Source: Thalassotalea fonticola
GTDB taxonomy: Bacteria > Pseudomonadota > Gammaproteobacteria > Enterobacterales > Alteromonadaceae
DNA: 64,000 nt
Direction: 5' to 3'
Assembly: GCF_032911225.1 (NCBI RefSeq)
Contig: NZ_CP136600.1
Span: 3,720,001 to 3,784,000 of the forward strand
Numbering within the stretch: the stretch's first letter is position 1; each line of letters starts with the position of its first letter. The notes beneath the pieces are model-generated. The model made no database searches, was not told the origin of the DNA, and saw only the letters and a list, made by a program, of their open reading frames with translations. Below, piece after piece: positions 19,390 through 29,027 of this stretch. The translations under genes and the position numbers were made by a program.

Positions 19390-21684
19390 GTGAAAACTAA
19401 TCTTATATTTTCTAAATCAGCATTAGCATTAGCTGTTTTAGCAACAATAACATCAACTGTACACAGTGAAGAGATTGAAAAAATATCTGTTACTGCCCAA
19501 AAACGCACACAATCTATTACTGAAGTAGGAGTAACAACTACCGCTTTTAATGGTGACGCGCTTGAAGATTTAGGTGTTGAAAATGCCGTTGACCTTGGTG
19601 CTCATACTCCAGGGTTAGTTGCCGTTAATGCCACGTCAGGTGGTACACCAATTTTTGCCATACGTGGTATTGGCTTGGATGATTTTAGCCCAAACAATAG
19701 CAGTGGTGTAGGTGTATATACGGATGAAGTATTTGCCAGTAGCCCGGTTTATCTTGGCGGTCAATTGTTTGATATTGAACGTGTTGAAGTGCTAAAAGGT
19801 CCGCAAGGTACTTTATACGGTAAAAATACCACGGGTGGTGCAATTAACTTTATCACCAAAAAGCCTACTGATGACTTTGAAGCGTTTGTTGAGGCTGATT
19901 ACAGCAGCTATGACACTTTAGAGCTTACCTCTGCTGTTGGAGGTGCGTTAACCGATACGGTGAATGCTCGTTTATCAGTGAACTACGCAAAATCGAACGA
20001 AGGCTGGCAGGAAGATGTTAATACTGGCGAAGAATTTGGCCTGCAAGACAGTTTTGCAATACGAGGTCAGCTTGGCTTTGAACTGGGCAGCAGTGGCACT
20101 GGTTTATTACGAGTATATGCAAGCCAAGATAAAGGCAAGCCGTTATCTCCAGACAGCGAAGGCAATGAAATTACTTGGGGGGACCCAGCTTTTTCGGCCT
20201 TAAACTCTCCTTCCGCACCTGACAAAGTTAGTGTTGGTGAGCTTGATGTGCAACGTGATGAAAGCGGCTCAGGTGTTGCATTAACGTTAGATTATAGTTT
20301 TGATAATTTTGACATTGTTTCAATCACCTCGTTTGATCAATACGAGAAATTTATGATTGATAACTATGATGGTTCAGCCGCATCTACAATGGAACTTATT
20401 CAAGATGATGAATTAGAGCAATGGTCGCAAGAAATTCGCTTTATCAGCACTGGTAATGACGATTTTACTTGGGTTTTAGGCGCTAATATCTCAAATGAAG
20501 AAGTCGACGCAGTAGATTTATTTGATGATTCATTTTTCGTGTCTGACTCCGGTTTTGATGGTGTACTCTACCCAGAAGATATCAATTTCTTTGGTGAAGA
20601 CCGATTTGTCGCCGCCTATGTACAAGAAACTGACTCATACGGCGTTTACTTACATACCGAAACTCAGCTAAACGATAGTTGGAAATTTATTGCCGGCGTT
20701 CGTTATTCATTCGACGAACGTACTTTTAATGGCACTGCTACCAATGAAAGCTTTGGCGATGTTTACCCGGTAACTGAGTTACATGAAACCAACGATGAAG
20801 ATGCTATTACCGGTAAAGTAGGACTTGATTGGAAGGTTAATCGTGACTTATTAGTGTTTGGTAATGTTTCGACCAGTTACAAAGGTGGTGTTTATTACGG
20901 CGGGGCAGTGTTAGACAGCAGTGCTTGGAGCTATGTTGAACCTGAAGATGTAACGTCTGCTGAGCTTGGTTTTAAGTGGACCCTTTTAGAGGGGAGCATG
21001 CAACTTAATGGTGCTGCGTTTGCTTTAAAATATGAAAACCGTCAATCATTACTGACTTTTACTTCAGATGAATTTAGTGATTTTAGTGGCTTTGCGGTTT
21101 CAGATACTACTTTAGCAAACATTCCAGAGTCTGAAACTAACGGTTTTGAGTTAGATATTCATTGGTTACCAATTGATGATGTAACCATTCAAGCTGGAGT
21201 CTCTTACTTAAATTCAGAAGTAACAAAAGCACCTACAACTGACGATTTACGTGGTATTAATGCAGATCCATCAGTAAATGATTTAGCAAATGAAAATGGC
21301 TATGGTTTTGTTGATGCGCTGGCTGCACCTTTAACCAATGGTACCGTGTTAGCACAAGCACCAGAGTGGAGCTATAACGCCTTAGTTGCTTATGATATGC
21401 CATTAGAGAATGACAAGTATTTAAGATTTCAAACCAGCTATAGTTGGTCTGATGAACAATACGCGCAACTTGCTGACAGTAATGCATTATATGGCAGTAA
21501 TAGTTCATTAAACGGTTTAATCAAATTGAGTTCAGATAGTGATGGCTGGGCAGTAACATTATGGGCCAGAAACTTGCTTGATAATGACGCAGAAACATAT
21601 TCATTTACCGGTTTCTCTGGTCGTACTGTCTATCGCCAACAGCCTGCTACTTTTGGCTTAACGTTTAAGTATGATTATTATTAA
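19390..21684 (+). CDS. TonB-dependent outer-membrane receptor (module A)
   Basis: This is a 764-residue ligand-gated outer-membrane channel powered by TonB-ExbBD. A signal peptide (about 1-26, ending VHS) is followed by a TonB box region (EEIEKISVTAQKR), a plug domain with RVEVLKGPQGTLYGKNTTGGAIN near residues 134-156, and a long beta-barrel ending in the aromatic FGLTFKYDYY. The start is GTG at 19,390 with a GGAGAG site just upstream. The ligand is unknown; with a LuxR-type gene before it and an agmatine/guanidinobutyrate cluster after it, a polyamine or guanidino conjugate is likely. A terminator separates it from the aminotransferase gene. Confidence 0.9.
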   Translation: MKTNLIFSKSALALAVLATITSTVHSEEIEKISVTAQKRTQSITEVGVTTTAFNGDALEDLGVENAVDLGAHTPGLVAVNATSGGTPIFAIRGIGLDDFSPNNSSGVGVYTDEVFASSPVYLGGQLFDIERVEVLKGPQGTLYGKNTTGGAINFITKKPTDDFEAFVEADYSSYDTLELTSAVGGALTDTVNARLSVNYAKSNEGWQEDVNTGEEFGLQDSFAIRGQLGFELGSSGTGLLRVYASQDKGKPLSPDSEGNEITWGDPAFSALNSPSAPDKVSVGELDVQRDESGSGVALTLDYSFDNFDIVSITSFDQYEKFMIDNYDGSAASTMELIQDDELEQWSQEIRFISTGNDDFTWVLGANISNEEVDAVDLFDDSFFVSDSGFDGVLYPEDINFFGEDRFVAAYVQETDSYGVYLHTETQLNDSWKFIAGVRYSFDERTFNGTATNESFGDVYPVTELHETNDEDAITGKVGLDWKVNRDLLVFGNVSTSYKGGVYYGGAVLDSSAWSYVEPEDVTSAELGFKWTLLEGSMQLNGAAFALKYENRQSLLTFTSDEFSDFSGFAVSDTTLANIPESETNGFELDIHWLPIDDVTIQAGVSYLNSEVTKAPTTDDLRGINADPSVNDLANENGYGFVDALAAPLTNGTVLAQAPEWSYNALVAYDMPLENDKYLRFQTSYSWSDEQYAQLADSNALYGSNSSLNGLIKLSSDSDGWAVTLWARNLLDNDAETYSFTGFSGRTVYRQQPATFGLTFKYDYY

Positions 21685-21701
21685 TCACTAGCTTATTAAA
21701 G

Positions 21702-21739
21702 CTCAAGTTAGCTGTTAAATCAGTTAGCTTGGGTTTTAT
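21702..21739 (+). terminator. Terminator after the TonB receptor gene
   Basis: A 13 bp stem with some G-T pairs (CTCAAGTTAGCTG with CAGTTAGCTTGGG, loop TTAAAT) is followed by TTTTATAA. Confidence 0.6.
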
Positions 21740-21762
21740 AAGCGCCCTAATTCATATAAGTG

Positions 21763-21780
21763 CTCCCCCTTTCAGGGGAT
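21763..21780. promoter_or_regulatory. Palindromic operator candidate before the aminotransferase gene
   Basis: CTCCCCCTTTCAGGGGAT (TCCCC and GGGGA arms around a 6 bp centre) lies 64 bp before the aminotransferase start. It belongs to the same CCCC/GGGG group as sites at 18,311, 19,233, 43,080, 43,157 and 47,677. Confidence 0.5.
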
Positions 21781-21843
21781 TTATCCTTTTTTTCCTATCG
21801 CTATACTATTTAACTAATAGCACCAATATTATAAGAGGTTTAA

Positions 21844-23229
21844 ATGAACAACTTCACCAAAGAAATAATGCAAAAAGATAAAGATCATTTTATGCATCCA
21901 TGGACAATCTTTGATGTTTATAAAACCGACGGCGCGTTACCAATTGAAAAAGCTTCTGGTAATTATCTTGAAGATACCGATGGCAATCGTTATTTAGACG
22001 CTGTTGGAGGTTTGTGGTGTAATAATATTGGCACTGGTCGTAAAGAAATGGCCGATACAATCGCTGAGCAAGTAATTAAAATGTCTTATGCTAATCCATT
22101 TGTCGATATGACCAATGTGCCAGCGACATTACTGGCGGAAAAAATTGCTGAGTTAGCGCCTGGCGCTCTTAACCATGTATTTTATAGTTGTGGTGGTTCT
22201 ACGGCTGTAGATACCGCTTATCGTTTAATTCAATATTATCAAAACTGTCGTGGCAAACATGCTAAAAAGCATATCATTTCTCGTGATATGTCTTATCATG
22301 GCTCGACTTACGCAGCTATGTCAATTGGCGGTAAAAAAGGCGATCACCCGGAAGAGTTCGATTTCATTGAAGACACTATTCATCACCTAACTGCGCCTAA
22401 GCACTATGGTCAGCATGAAGATAAATCCACTGCTGAATTCTTAGAGTTTTTACTAAACGAGCTCGAACAAAAAATACTGACCTTAGGCGCAGATAATGTC
22501 GCGGCATTTTTTGCCGAACCCATTATGGGGGCCGGAGGCGTTATTGTACCGCCTGCGGGATATCATAAAAAAACTTGGGAAATTTGTAAAAAACACGACG
22601 TTCTTTACGTTTCCGATGAAGTTGTTACAGGTTTTGGCCGCCTTGGCCACTGGTTTGCATCCGAAGACGTTTTTGACATTCAACCTGATATTATCATCAG
22701 TGCCAAAGGCTTAACCTCTGGCTATCTTCCTTTGGGTGCAACCATTTTTTCTGATCAGATTTGGGATGAGATTAGTGAAGATGGTCATGGCCGTTGTTTC
22801 GCCCACGGCTTTACTTATTCAGGTCATCCGGTTGCCTGCGCCGCAGCGTTAAAGAATATAGAAATAATGGAGCGCGAGCAGTTATTAGATAACGTAACAA
22901 CGCTTGCCCCGTATTTCCAAGAAAAGCTTACTACCTTAGCTGACTTACCTATTGTTGGTGATATTCGAGGTCATGGGTTTATGTGGTGTGTTGAATTTGT
23001 TGCCAATAAAGAAACCTGTGAATTATTCCCGGAAGAAATGGATATAGGCAAACAAATTTCTAATCATGCAGATGCAAAAGGCTTAATTGTTCGACCGGTA
23101 GTGCACTTAAATGTGATGTCGCCACCTTTGACTTTAAACAAAACTGAAATCGACTTTATTGTAGATACGTTAAGGGCAAGCATTGAAGCAACCTTAATTG
23201 ACCTTGAAGACCAAGGTTATCAGTATTAG
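21844..23229 (+). CDS. Class III aminotransferase, diamine/omega-amine type (module A)
   Basis: This PLP enzyme moves an omega-amino group to a keto acid such as pyruvate. The 461-residue protein starts in the family style (HFMHPWTIFDVYK..GALPIEKASGNYLEDTDGNRYLD), and has the PLP-phosphate loop CGGSTAVDTAYRL, the DEVVTGFGRLG block and the Schiff-base lysine K288 in SAKGLTSGYLPLGA. It resembles Pseudomonas SpuC-type polyamine transaminases. An AGAGG site precedes the ATG. Followed by an aldehyde dehydrogenase and two ureohydrolases, agmatine or putrescine is the likely amine donor. It is paralogous to the gene at 36,647. Confidence 0.88.
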   Translation: MNNFTKEIMQKDKDHFMHPWTIFDVYKTDGALPIEKASGNYLEDTDGNRYLDAVGGLWCNNIGTGRKEMADTIAEQVIKMSYANPFVDMTNVPATLLAEKIAELAPGALNHVFYSCGGSTAVDTAYRLIQYYQNCRGKHAKKHIISRDMSYHGSTYAAMSIGGKKGDHPEEFDFIEDTIHHLTAPKHYGQHEDKSTAEFLEFLLNELEQKILTLGADNVAAFFAEPIMGAGGVIVPPAGYHKKTWEICKKHDVLYVSDEVVTGFGRLGHWFASEDVFDIQPDIIISAKGLTSGYLPLGATIFSDQIWDEISEDGHGRCFAHGFTYSGHPVACAAALKNIEIMEREQLLDNVTTLAPYFQEKLTTLADLPIVGDIRGHGFMWCVEFVANKETCELFPEEMDIGKQISNHADAKGLIVRPVVHLNVMSPPLTLNKTEIDFIVDTLRASIEATLIDLEDQGYQY

Positions 23230-23289
23230 TAAAAACATACTTATCAGGTTACTTCAACGTACGCAAAATACTTTAAATAGAGTAAAACA

Positions 23290-24705
23290 ATGAAAGATTT
23301 AACGAAATTATTTATTAACGGCCTTTGGGTTGAACCGCAATCAAAACAAACCTTGGACGTGATTAATCCAAGTAATGAAAATGTTGTCGCCAAAGTTGCC
23401 AACTCGAATGTTGATGACGTGAATTTGGCTGTCGCTGCAGCGAAAAGTGCTTTCGATGATTGGTCTTTAACTCCCGCTACCGAGCGCAGCAAAATAATCA
23501 ATAACATTGCCACTCGTATGGAAGAGCGAAAAGCTGAATTAATTACCGCAGTATCACAAACAATGGGCTGCCCTGAACACATCGCCGGCTGGTTACAAGT
23601 GGATGGGCCTATAGAAGGTATGACATTATTTGCCGACAAAGCCCATTTAACTGAACAAATCAAAGACGCAGGGTCATCGCTAATTATTAAAGAAGCGGCT
23701 GGTGTGTGCGCGTTTATCAATCCATGGAATTACCCATTGCACCAGTTCGTTGGTAAAGTGGGGGCGGCACTTGCTGCCGGTTGTACTATGGTCGTTAAAC
23801 CTTCTGAGCAAACACCATGGCAAGATTATATTATGGCGGAAATTTTTGTTGAATGTGGTTTACCAGCAGGGGTGTTTAATTTAGTACCAGGGCTTGGAGC
23901 TGTAGTTGGTGAAGCCTTATGTCGTCATATTGATGTTGATGTAGTGTCATTCACCGGCTCTACTCATGCAGGTATCAAAGTTGCACAAGCAGCAGCCCCA
24001 ACAGTAAAGCGTGTTACCCAAGAGTTAGGTGGCAAGTCGCCTTTTATCATTACCGATGATGCTGATTTAACTGCAGCGATTAAATACGGTGTTGAAGATG
24101 TAATGCTTAACAGCGGTCAAACCTGTACCGCCTTAACCCGCATGCTTGTGCCACAATCTAAATATACAGAAGCGGTAGCATTAGCAAAATCTTGCGCTGA
24201 AAGTTTAGTGGTGGGTAATAATGAGAATGCTTTCTTAGGGGCAATGAGCTCAAAAGCGCAACAGCAACGAGTATTAGAGTATATTAGAATTGGAGTTGAA
24301 GAGGGCGCCGAGTTGATTTGCGGTGGCTTAGAATCTCCTCTTGTTGAGCAACCGGGATTTTATGTTGCGCCAACTATCTTTGCTGGCGTCAACAATAATA
24401 TGCGTATCGCCAGAGAAGAAATATTTGGTCCGGTGCTTTGCATGATCCCATACCAAGATCTTGATGAGGCCATTACTATTGCAAATGATACTCCTTTTGG
24501 TTTGTCCTCTGGGGTATATGCAAATGATGAAGCAAGTGCCATTAGCATTGCTCGAAAAATTCGCGCCGGGCAGTGTTATATCAACGGTGCTTTTTTTAAC
24601 TATTTAGCCCCATTTGGTGGTTATAAACAATCTGGCAATGGTCGAGAATTCGCTGATATTGGCGTTGAAGAATTTCTTGAAACCAAGGCGATTCAACGCG
24701 GTTAA
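23290..24705 (+). CDS. Aldehyde dehydrogenase (module A)
   Basis: This is a 471-residue NAD(P)-dependent aldehyde dehydrogenase, probably oxidising the aminoaldehyde or guanidinoaldehyde made by the aminotransferase 60 bp upstream. The nucleophile C279 sits in LNSGQTCTALTR, the general base glutamate in RVTQELGGKSPF, and the cofactor motif in FTGSTHAG. The EEIFGPVLCMIPY and PFGGYKQSGNGRE blocks are conserved. In context, 4-guanidinobutyraldehyde to 4-guanidinobutyrate (a KauB-like role) fits, because gbuA follows 18 bp later. It is paralogous to the dehydrogenase at 34,272-35,690. Confidence 0.88.
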   Translation: MKDLTKLFINGLWVEPQSKQTLDVINPSNENVVAKVANSNVDDVNLAVAAAKSAFDDWSLTPATERSKIINNIATRMEERKAELITAVSQTMGCPEHIAGWLQVDGPIEGMTLFADKAHLTEQIKDAGSSLIIKEAAGVCAFINPWNYPLHQFVGKVGAALAAGCTMVVKPSEQTPWQDYIMAEIFVECGLPAGVFNLVPGLGAVVGEALCRHIDVDVVSFTGSTHAGIKVAQAAAPTVKRVTQELGGKSPFIITDDADLTAAIKYGVEDVMLNSGQTCTALTRMLVPQSKYTEAVALAKSCAESLVVGNNENAFLGAMSSKAQQQRVLEYIRIGVEEGAELICGGLESPLVEQPGFYVAPTIFAGVNNNMRIAREEIFGPVLCMIPYQDLDEAITIANDTPFGLSSGVYANDEASAISIARKIRAGQCYINGAFFNYLAPFGGYKQSGNGREFADIGVEEFLETKAIQRG

Positions 24706-24723
24706 TTTTTAGAGGTAAATTTT

Positions 24724-25680
24724 ATGTCAAACAACACTTATAACCAGCCATTAGGCGGAAATGAAATGCCACGTTTTGCTGGCCCGGGTACTATGTTTCG
24801 CCTGCCTAGTAGTGCAGCTACTGACGAAATCGATATTGGTATTGTTGGAGTGCCTTTAGATATTGGTGCAAGTAACCGCAGTGGTACGCGTTTTGGTCCT
24901 AGGTCGGTACGCAATGAATCGGTATTGGTACGTCCGTATGGTATGTATACCAAAGCCGCGCCGTTTGATAGTTTTCAAATTGCAGATATTGGTGATGTCG
25001 CCATCAATACATTTAGTTTAGCCGATTCAATTAAAATTATTGAAGCTCATTATGACAACATCATGGTGCGAAATATTAAGCCGGTAACTGTTGGTGGTGA
25101 CCATACCATTAGCTTGCCTATATTACGGGCGTTATACAAAAAACACGGCACTATGGCATTAGTGCATATAGATGCTCATGCCGATATCAATGACAATATG
25201 TTTGGCGAAAAAGAATGTCATGGCACTATTTTTAGACGCGCTATTGAAGAAGGTTTAGTAGACCCTAAAAAAATGGTGCAGATAGGACAACGTGCTACAG
25301 GATATAGCTCAGATGATTTTCAATGGGCAATTGATCAAGGTGTGCGAGTTGTGCAAGCTGAAGATTGTTGGTTAAAATCTTTATCGCCATTAATGAGTGA
25401 AGTGCGCGAATTAATTGGTACTGAAATGCCGACCTATTTAACCTTTGATATTGATGGCATTGACCCCGCTTTTGCTCCAGGCACAGGAACCCCAGAACCT
25501 GCTGGTTTAACCTCACCACAAGCGTTAGAAATTATCCGTGGTATGTATGGTACTAATCTTATTGGTGCCGATTTAGTTGAAGTTTCCCCGCCTTACGATA
25601 CAACAGGGAATACCTCGTTATTAGCGGCCAACTTAATTTTTGAAATGTTATGCAGCTTTCCAGGCTGTATCCGTCGATAA
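24724..25680 (+). CDS. gbuA: Guanidinobutyrase
   Basis: GbuA hydrolyses 4-guanidinobutyrate to GABA and urea. The 318-residue protein keeps the manganese-binding ureohydrolase motifs GGDHTISLP, HIDAHADIND and FDIDGIDPAFAPGTGTP. Its opening QPLGGNEMPRFAGPGTMFRLP and ending DLVEVSPPYDTTGNTSLLAANLIFEMLC follow the Pseudomonas aeruginosa GbuA sequence as I recall it much more closely than E. coli SpeB. An AGAGG site precedes the ATG. It is in an operon with the aminotransferase and aldehyde dehydrogenase, giving agmatine to 4-guanidinobutyraldehyde to 4-guanidinobutyrate to GABA. Confidence 0.88.
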   Translation: MSNNTYNQPLGGNEMPRFAGPGTMFRLPSSAATDEIDIGIVGVPLDIGASNRSGTRFGPRSVRNESVLVRPYGMYTKAAPFDSFQIADIGDVAINTFSLADSIKIIEAHYDNIMVRNIKPVTVGGDHTISLPILRALYKKHGTMALVHIDAHADINDNMFGEKECHGTIFRRAIEEGLVDPKKMVQIGQRATGYSSDDFQWAIDQGVRVVQAEDCWLKSLSPLMSEVRELIGTEMPTYLTFDIDGIDPAFAPGTGTPEPAGLTSPQALEIIRGMYGTNLIGADLVEVSPPYDTTGNTSLLAANLIFEMLCSFPGCIRR

Positions 25681-25712
25681 ACATTTAATTAGTATTATAG
25701 AGAAGATTTAAA

Positions 25713-26660
25713 ATGACTAGAGCTACTGATTTTGCAATCACCAGAGAAGAGTTATTAGGTACCGACATAGAACCAAGTTATTCGGGGGTGTTAAGTTTTG
25801 TCAGACGAAAATATAGCCGAGACTTAACGCATGCCGATGTTGCGGTAACAGGTATTCCTTATGATTTAGCCTGTACTAATCGCCCTGGCGCCCGCTTTGG
25901 TCCACGAGCAATTCGTGAAGAGTCGTCCGCTATAAACTGGGGTACAGTACCGCATTGGGGTTTTGATCCATTTGACGAACTTGCCGTGGTTGATTTCGGC
26001 GACTGTGGCGTTGACAGCAGTTTGCCAGAAAGTATTCCTAATGAAATTGAAGCTCATACCAGCAATATTATTGCTAACGACTGTGCAACATTGACTTTAG
26101 GTGGTGATCACTTTGTCACTTATCCCATTTTAAAAGCATATGCGAAAAAATATGGCAAAGGACTGTCCCTTATTCATTTTGATGCGCATTACGATACCTG
26201 GAACGACAGAGCCGGAAAAATTGAGCACGGCACCATGTTTTACCATGCGGTAAAAGACGGCATTATTGACCCTGCTAAGTCAGTACAAATAGGTCAACGC
26301 ACATCAATTGAAGACACTATGGGCTTTAACGTCTTGAATAATCAGTGGGTGCATGAACATGGCGCCGAGCAAGCAGCCGCTAAAATTAAAGAGCTTGTTG
26401 GCGACAACCTGTGTTATTTAACGTTTGACATTGATTGTTTAGATCCAAGTTTTGCACCCGGTACAGGTACACCTGTTATTGGCGGTTTATCTACCTACCA
26501 AGCACAAAGAATTCTCCGTGGGATTGAAGGTATAAATGTTATTGGCATGGATGTAGTCGAGGTCGCACCCGCCTATGACCATGGCGCCATAACTGCTTTA
26601 GCCGGAGCTTCATTGGCTTTAGATATGCTGTGTTTATTCGCTCGTAAGCCAAGTGCGTAG
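25713..26660 (+). CDS. speB: Agmatinase
   Basis: Agmatinase cleaves agmatine to putrescine and urea. The 315 residues carry metal motifs GGDHFVTYP, HFDAHYDTW and FDIDCLDPSFAPGTGTPVIGG, plus the SpeB-like stretches EHGTMFYHAVKDGIIDP and NVIGMDVVEVAPAYDHGAITALA that match E. coli SpeB. It lies 32 bp after gbuA. Two ureohydrolases with different specificity in one operon imply a branch: direct hydrolysis of agmatine here, or transamination and oxidation first and GbuA afterwards. Substrate assignment rests on similarity. Confidence 0.87.
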   Translation: MTRATDFAITREELLGTDIEPSYSGVLSFVRRKYSRDLTHADVAVTGIPYDLACTNRPGARFGPRAIREESSAINWGTVPHWGFDPFDELAVVDFGDCGVDSSLPESIPNEIEAHTSNIIANDCATLTLGGDHFVTYPILKAYAKKYGKGLSLIHFDAHYDTWNDRAGKIEHGTMFYHAVKDGIIDPAKSVQIGQRTSIEDTMGFNVLNNQWVHEHGAEQAAAKIKELVGDNLCYLTFDIDCLDPSFAPGTGTPVIGGLSTYQAQRILRGIEGINVIGMDVVEVAPAYDHGAITALAGASLALDMLCLFARKPSA

Positions 26661-26680
26661 CAATAACGTAAAAAATAATT

Positions 26681-26751
26681 AGGCATTGCTATTTGAGTTG
26701 CTCTCTTTTTAATAAGTTGTGAGGGTAATAAAAGTAGTAATGCCTTTTTTC
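26681..26751. terminator. Possible long-loop terminator after speB
   Basis: AGGCATTGCTA at 26,681 pairs with TAGTAATGCCT at 26,735 (one G-T pair) around a 43-base loop and is followed by TTTTTT. The large loop makes this uncertain; it lies between two convergent genes. Confidence 0.4.
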
Positions 26752-26980
26752 AATTGGGTAAGACCAAATTCACAATCGCAATCAATGCGCCTACAAATAG
26801 CACTACCCCAATCAAGCCAACTACAACGAAGTGACTGAACTTACCTTTAGTAAAGTCTCGCTCGCGATTTTTATCACTTTGTACACCAATAAATGCTGCA
26901 GCGACACTTCCTGCAACATCTTTTAGTGATGATTCAGGCTCATCTTTTGAAGGTGTTTCAGGCTTTTTATTATCGTCCAT
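26750..26980 (-). CDS. DUF2970 small membrane protein
   Basis: This 76-residue protein fits the DUF2970 family: a charged N-terminus (MDDNKKPETPSKDEPESS), a conserved SVAAAFIGVQSDKNRERDFTKGKFSHFVVVG core, and one C-terminal transmembrane helix (about 50-72). The family is common in marine gammaproteobacteria and has no known function. It is divergent from the acyl-CoA dehydrogenase gene. No link to the amine genes is evident. Confidence 0.75.
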   Translation of the reverse strand: MDDNKKPETPSKDEPESSLKDVAGSVAAAFIGVQSDKNRERDFTKGKFSHFVVVGLIGVVLFVGALIAIVNLVLPN

Positions 26981-27050
26981 AATTAGTCCATGCGATTGAT
27001 CAGAAAACTAGATTAACAGTCAGCGCATGAAAATTAAACTAATAAAGTGG

Positions 27051-27078
27051 TTGGACCAGTTAGAATTTCTGTTATACT
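27051..27078 (+). promoter_or_regulatory. Sigma-70 promoter candidate for the acyl-CoA dehydrogenase gene
   Basis: TTGGAC (27,051-27,056) and TATACT (27,073-27,078) are separated by 16 bp and lie about 50 bp before the start codon at 27,130. Confidence 0.4.
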
Positions 27079-27129
27079 CAATGCCAAATTATATGCGATA
27101 AGATAAATTTCAGGGCTAGGATTTCCACT

Positions 27130-28950
27130 ATGTTGAGCTATAAAGCACCAGTAACAGATATAAAATTTTTACTTGAAGACGTGTTTAAATATTACGATCA
27201 CTACCAAAAACATGCTGAGTTCGAAGAAGCAACTCCTGATCTTGTTGATGCAATTGTTAGCGAATGCGCCAAGTTTTGTGAGAATGAATTATTACCGTTA
27301 AATCAAAGTGGCGATAAAGAAGGTTGTACATTTAATGATGGTGTTGTGACCACACCAAATGGCTTTAAAGAAGCCTATAAACAATATGTTGATGGTGGTT
27401 GGCAAAGCTTGTCACATCCAATTGAGCACGGTGGTCAAGGTTTACCACCATCGTTAGGCATGGTGAAATCAGAAATGATGGGCACTGCCAACTGGTCTTG
27501 GGCTATGTACCCAGGTTTGAGCCATGGCGCAATGAATACCATTCAAGTACATGGCAGCGATGAGCAAAAAGAGCTTTACCTTACCCGTTTAACGACAGGC
27601 ACCTGGACCGGTACTATGTGTTTAACTGAACCACAATGTGGCACAGATTTGGGCCAGGTAAAAAGCAAAGCTGAAGATAACGGCGACGGTACCTATAACA
27701 TTACCGGTACCAAAATATTTATTTCTGCCGGTGAACATGATTTAACCGACAATATTATTCATATCGTTTTAGCCCGCTTACCAGGCGCCCCTGCTGGAAC
27801 AAGAGGTATTTCGTTATTTATCGTACCTAAGATGCAAACAGATCAACAAGGCAATATAGGTGCAGCAAACAATGTCACTTGTGGCTCTATTGAAGAAAAG
27901 ATGGGCATTAAAGCGTCTGCAACAGCAGTGTTAAACTTTGACAATGCTAAAGGGGTATTAATTGGCCCGGAAAATAAAGGCTTAGAATGTATGTTCACCT
28001 TTATGAATACCGCACGTGTAGGCACGGCGTTACAAGGTGTTTGTGCCGCAGAACTCGCTTATCAAAACTCACTTATTTATGCGAAAGAGCGTTTATCAAT
28101 GCGCTCTTTAACGGGTAAAAAACACCCTGATAAGGTTGCGGATCCTATTATTGTGCATCCAGATGTTCGTAAAATGCTGATGACGCAAAAAGCTATTAGT
28201 GAAGGTGGTAGAGCAATGATCTATTACACCGCTAAATTAGTTGATGATATCGAAATGGCGAAAACTGAAAAGGAGCGTAAGCGCGCCGATTACCGATTGG
28301 GATTTATCACTCCAATTTTAAAAGCCTTTTTAACCGAGTTAGGCTCTGAAAGTGCAAATCTCGGCCTGCAAATATTTGGTGGCCATGGTTATATTAAAGA
28401 ATGGGGCATGGAACAAATTGTTCGTGATGCACGCATTTCTACCTTGTATGAAGGTACAACCGGAATTCAGTCTTTAGATTTGTTGGCTCGTAAAATACTG
28501 CTAAATCGCGGTAAGTCGTTCAAACAGTTTGCTTTCGAAATTTTAGGGTTTTGTAAAGATAAATCTATGGTATCAAGCAACCCGCATAAAGCCGCAATGA
28601 ATCGCTTCATTTGGCCACTCAGTAAAGCGACAGCAAATTGGCAGCAATACACGTTGCGTTTAGCTTTGAAAGCGAAAAAAGACCGAGACATTATCGGCTC
28701 AGCTTCTGTCGATTATCTGATGTATTCAGGTTATGTGACCATGGCCTACTTTTGGGCGCAAATGGCTCAAGCCGCTTATGAAAAACTGGCAACTGATGTC
28801 GAAAATAGAGATTTTTACCGCGCTAAAATCAAAACTGCGGAATTCTATTTTGAACGCATGCTACCAAGAACTAAGTCGTTAGCAGAAACCATGATGGCTG
28901 ACCCTAAAACCTTAATGCAACTTGATGAAGAATTGTTAAGCTTTGTCTAA
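27130..28950 (+). CDS. Acyl-CoA dehydrogenase, long form with C-terminal extension
   Basis: This is a 606-residue FAD-dependent acyl-CoA dehydrogenase. It has the N-terminal helical domain, the middle domain with TWTGTMCLTEPQCGTDLG near residues 157-174, and the C-terminal helical domain with GLQIFGGHGYIKEWGMEQIVRDARISTLYEGTTGIQ, where the YEGT glutamate is the expected catalytic base. About 130 extra residues at the end match the Acyl-CoA_dh_C class, which includes 3-methylmercaptopropionyl-CoA dehydrogenase (DmdC) and FadE-like enzymes. The true acyl chain cannot be told. It looks monocistronic, with its own promoter and terminator. Confidence 0.88.
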   Translation: MLSYKAPVTDIKFLLEDVFKYYDHYQKHAEFEEATPDLVDAIVSECAKFCENELLPLNQSGDKEGCTFNDGVVTTPNGFKEAYKQYVDGGWQSLSHPIEHGGQGLPPSLGMVKSEMMGTANWSWAMYPGLSHGAMNTIQVHGSDEQKELYLTRLTTGTWTGTMCLTEPQCGTDLGQVKSKAEDNGDGTYNITGTKIFISAGEHDLTDNIIHIVLARLPGAPAGTRGISLFIVPKMQTDQQGNIGAANNVTCGSIEEKMGIKASATAVLNFDNAKGVLIGPENKGLECMFTFMNTARVGTALQGVCAAELAYQNSLIYAKERLSMRSLTGKKHPDKVADPIIVHPDVRKMLMTQKAISEGGRAMIYYTAKLVDDIEMAKTEKERKRADYRLGFITPILKAFLTELGSESANLGLQIFGGHGYIKEWGMEQIVRDARISTLYEGTTGIQSLDLLARKILLNRGKSFKQFAFEILGFCKDKSMVSSNPHKAAMNRFIWPLSKATANWQQYTLRLALKAKKDRDIIGSASVDYLMYSGYVTMAYFWAQMAQAAYEKLATDVENRDFYRAKIKTAEFYFERMLPRTKSLAETMMADPKTLMQLDEELLSFV

Positions 28951-28982
28951 GTAGGGCGATAAATTCGATTGAAAAACAATTA

Positions 28983-29018
28983 CCACTGGAAATTGAGTAA
29001 ATTTTCAGTGGCTTTTTT
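28983..29018 (+). terminator. Rho-independent terminator after the acyl-CoA dehydrogenase gene
   Basis: CCACTGGAAATT pairs with AAATTTTCAGTGG around GAGT, followed by CTTTTTTA. It is 30 bp after the stop and just before the end of the convergent purU. Confidence 0.75.
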
Positions 29019-29027
29019 ATTGATAAA

